Source of the DNA: Subtercola sp.
Lineage (GTDB): Bacteria > Actinomycetota > Actinomycetes > Actinomycetales > Microbacteriaceae
NCBI GenBank assembly: GCA_025463765.1
Contig: JAODBC010000062.1
Span: forward strand, 1-38,253
Direction: 5' to 3'
DNA length: 38,253 nucleotides
Shown here: one piece after another, positions 36,596 through 38,253 of the stretch
Numbering within the stretch: position 1 is the first letter of the stretch
How the letters are laid out: each line of letters starts with the position of its first letter
Program-made: the position numbers and the translations under genes
The notes under the pieces: model-generated
The model's database searches: none
Seen by the model: only the letters and a program-made list of their open reading frames with translations
What the model was told of the DNA's origin: nothing

Positions 36596-37903
36596 GTGTC
36601 TGCGCCCACCTCGGCAGTGTTGTCTGCCCAAACGAATGACCCGACGTTCGACTCCGTGTGGGAGGAACTGAAGTGGCGGGGACTCATCCACGTGTCGACC
36701 GACGAACTCGAGCTCAAAGCGGCGCTCGACGGCGGCGCTGTCACGTTCTATTGCGGATTCGACCCCACTGCGTCGAGCCTGCACCTCGGCAACTTGGTGC
36801 AGCTGCTCGTGATGCGACGGCTGCAACTGGCCGGGCATCACCCGTTGGCGCTCGTCGGGGGCTCGACGGGGCTGATCGGCGACCCGCGTCCGACGGCTGA
36901 GCGCACACTGACACCGCGCGATACCGTCGCCGAGTGGGTCGGCTACCTGCAAGCGCAGGTCTCCCGGTTCCTGAGTTTCGAGGGCGACAATGCCGCTCGG
37001 CTGGTGAACAACCTCGACTGGACCGCGCCGCTCAGTGCCATCGACTTTCTGCGCGACATCGGCAAATACTTTCGCGTGGGCACCATGCTGAAGAAAGACG
37101 CGGTGAGCGCCCGGCTCAATTCCGACGCCGGCATCAGCTACACCGAATTCAGTTACCAGATTCTGCAGGGGCTCGACTTTCTCGAGCTCTACCGCACGTA
37201 CGGGTGTGTGCTGCAGACCGGGGGGAGTGACCAGTGGGGCAACCTCACCAGCGGCACAGACCTCATTCGTCGGGCGGAGCAGGCGAGCGTGCACGCCATC
37301 GGTACTCCGCTCATCACGAACTCCGACGGTACGAAGTTCGGCAAAAGCGAAGGCAACGCGGTCTGGCTGGATGATCGGCTCACCAGTCCCTATGCCTTCT
37401 ACCAGTTCTGGCTCAACACCGACGACGCCGACGTTATCGAGCGGCTCAAGATCTTCACGTTCCTCACGCGTGCCGAACTGGATCGCCTCGAGGCTGCCGT
37501 CGCCGCGGAGCCGTTCCGCAGAGAAGCGCAGCGCACCCTGGCCTACGAGGTGACTGCGCTGGTGCACGGAGCGCAGGCGACAGATGCCGCGATCGGGGCC
37601 GCGGCCGCGCTTTTCGGGCAGGGAGAACTCGCCGACCTTCCCGAGCTGACCCTTCGTCAGGCTCTGGCAGAAGTCATCACCGTGGAGACATCATCTACGA
37701 CGTCGGTCCTGCAACTGTTAGTCGAGACGAAGCTATGCGCATCATTGAGTGAGGCTCGGCGCGCTCTCGCTCAGGGCGGCGTTTACGCGAATAATGTCAA
37801 GCTCGACAGCGACGCGGTCATCGCTGCCGATGTTGCTTTGCCCGGCGGAATCCTCGTTCTGCGTCGCGGCAAAAAGTCCCTTGCAGGCGCCTTCATTGTG
37901 TAG
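36596..37903 (+). CDS. tyrS: Tyrosine--tRNA ligase
   Basis: A 435-residue class I synthetase (TyrRS-alpha type). The HIGH-like motif is HLGN at 63-66 (DPTASSLHLGNL). Tyr-binding residues are in YQILQGLDFLELY and GGSDQWGN. The KMSKS-equivalent is KFGKS at 247-251. The S4 RNA-binding domain is at the C-terminus (about 370-435: LVETKLCASLSEARRALAQGGVYANN). GTG 36596 is preferred to the GTG at 36572 because of the -10 box position. No T-box leader is seen. Confidence 0.96.
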   Translation: MSAPTSAVLSAQTNDPTFDSVWEELKWRGLIHVSTDELELKAALDGGAVTFYCGFDPTASSLHLGNLVQLLVMRRLQLAGHHPLALVGGSTGLIGDPRPTAERTLTPRDTVAEWVGYLQAQVSRFLSFEGDNAARLVNNLDWTAPLSAIDFLRDIGKYFRVGTMLKKDAVSARLNSDAGISYTEFSYQILQGLDFLELYRTYGCVLQTGGSDQWGNLTSGTDLIRRAEQASVHAIGTPLITNSDGTKFGKSEGNAVWLDDRLTSPYAFYQFWLNTDDADVIERLKIFTFLTRAELDRLEAAVAAEPFRREAQRTLAYEVTALVHGAQATDAAIGAAAALFGQGELADLPELTLRQALAEVITVETSSTTSVLQLLVETKLCASLSEARRALAQGGVYANNVKLDSDAVIAADVALPGGILVLRRGKKSLAGAFIV

Positions 37904-37936
37904 ATTGCTCGACTTTCCGACGACATCCGCGGAAAA

Positions 37937-37953
37937 CCGGGCGACACGCCCGG
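37937..37953 (+). terminator. GC-rich hairpin after tyrS
   Basis: CCGGGCG-ACA-CGCCCGG is a perfect 7-bp stem with a 3-base loop, 33 bases after the tyrS stop. No T-run follows. It separates tyrS from the rRNA leader region. Confidence 0.45.
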
Positions 37954-38253
37954 GAGGCGGAGCTAACTTGCCAGCCATGAAACATGACCGTAATGTTGTC
38001 TCTTGTCACCCCAAAGGTTCGGAAAGCGGAAGAGCTTACCGGCCTCAAGCGGGGCCATCTCAGCACTGAAGAAAACCTCGAGTCGCAAGATTTTGAGAGT
38101 TTGGGCTTCAGCTGCCAGATGAAGATATAAGATGGTGAAGTTGCCCCGGAGCCGGGTCCTGCTGAGTGTGGGGGATGGTTCGGGTGTGTCCGATCTTTGA
38201 GAACTCAACAGTGTGCACAATTGTCATATGCCAAATCCCCATGCCGGTTTTGC
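37954..38253 (+). promoter_or_regulatory. rRNA operon promoter region and 5' leader (16S gene beyond the window)
   Basis: No credible coding frame is present. A -10-like TATAAG/TAAGAT lies at 38126-38133; the -35 element is not clear. About 60 bases further comes CTTTGAGAACTCAACAG (38195-38211) followed by TGTGC. This is the conserved leader element upstream of 16S rRNA in mycobacteria and Microbacteriaceae and is associated with the boxA antitermination region. The 16S gene should begin within a few hundred bases to the right. Confidence 0.75.

Noticed and set aside
37963..38220. 85-codon minus-strand frame in the rRNA leader region
   Set aside because: It overlaps the conserved rRNA leader element and has no Shine-Dalgarno or family resemblance.

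Overview
The window is a high-GC actinobacterial chromosome segment. Gene order and protein families fit Microbacteriaceae (Leifsonia/Subtercola/Cryobacterium-like), although the genus cannot be fixed from sequence alone. The pointers are the block RNase J - ftsK - pgsA - cinA - clgR - DUF3046 - recA - recX - miaB - miaA - dapF - hflX - lexA, a PriA-type HisA, DUF1844 next to infC, and an actinobacterial rRNA-operon leader at the right end. No phage, IS element, CRISPR array or tRNA gene was seen.

Layout. Positions 1-36 are the end of an upstream gene, probably RNase J. Positions 118-2256 hold three tandem genes for small secreted proteins that are diverged copies of each other. They share a cysteine pair and a C-terminal TGGL(G) motif, and each has the same promoter-like signature (CGTAAT-N17-CTCTCT). 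Two of them also share a related terminator hairpin. This is the only clearly accessory part of the window and the best candidate for something undescribed. Positions 2494-9732 are chromosome and DNA maintenance: ftsK, pgsA, cinA, clgR, a DUF3046 gene, recA and recX. Positions 9828-15551 are tRNA modification (miaB, miaA), lysine/peptidoglycan precursor (dapF), an rRNA-type methyltransferase and the ribosome-associated GTPase hflX. lexA and a LysM membrane protein (ChiZ/DivS-like) diverge around 16.4-16.7 kb with SOS-box-like sites between them.

Positions 17245-20627 are histidine biosynthesis (hisC, hisB, hisH, priA). They are followed by an SseB-domain gene, a DUF1844 gene, and the translation block infC-rpmI-rplT with a TrmH-family rRNA methyltransferase and pheST. 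Positions 28364-35242 are a tightly overlapping arginine operon (argC, J, B, D, F, H) that lacks argG and argR. A small membrane protein, a 3-methyladenine DNA glycosylase, an unknown gene and tyrS follow. The window ends in the leader of an rRNA operon whose 16S gene lies beyond the right edge.

Cross-cutting patterns. (1) At least nine genes have a TANNNT hexamer 6-9 bases before the start codon and no Shine-Dalgarno, which predicts leaderless transcripts. (2) infC appears to start at a rare ATC codon behind a perfect AAGGAG, after a long structured leader. (3) Several genes are followed at once by short tandem repeats carrying TGA triplets with periods (7, 8, 13, 16-17) that place stops in all three frames. 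All functional statements are inferred by reading motifs; no database search was run.
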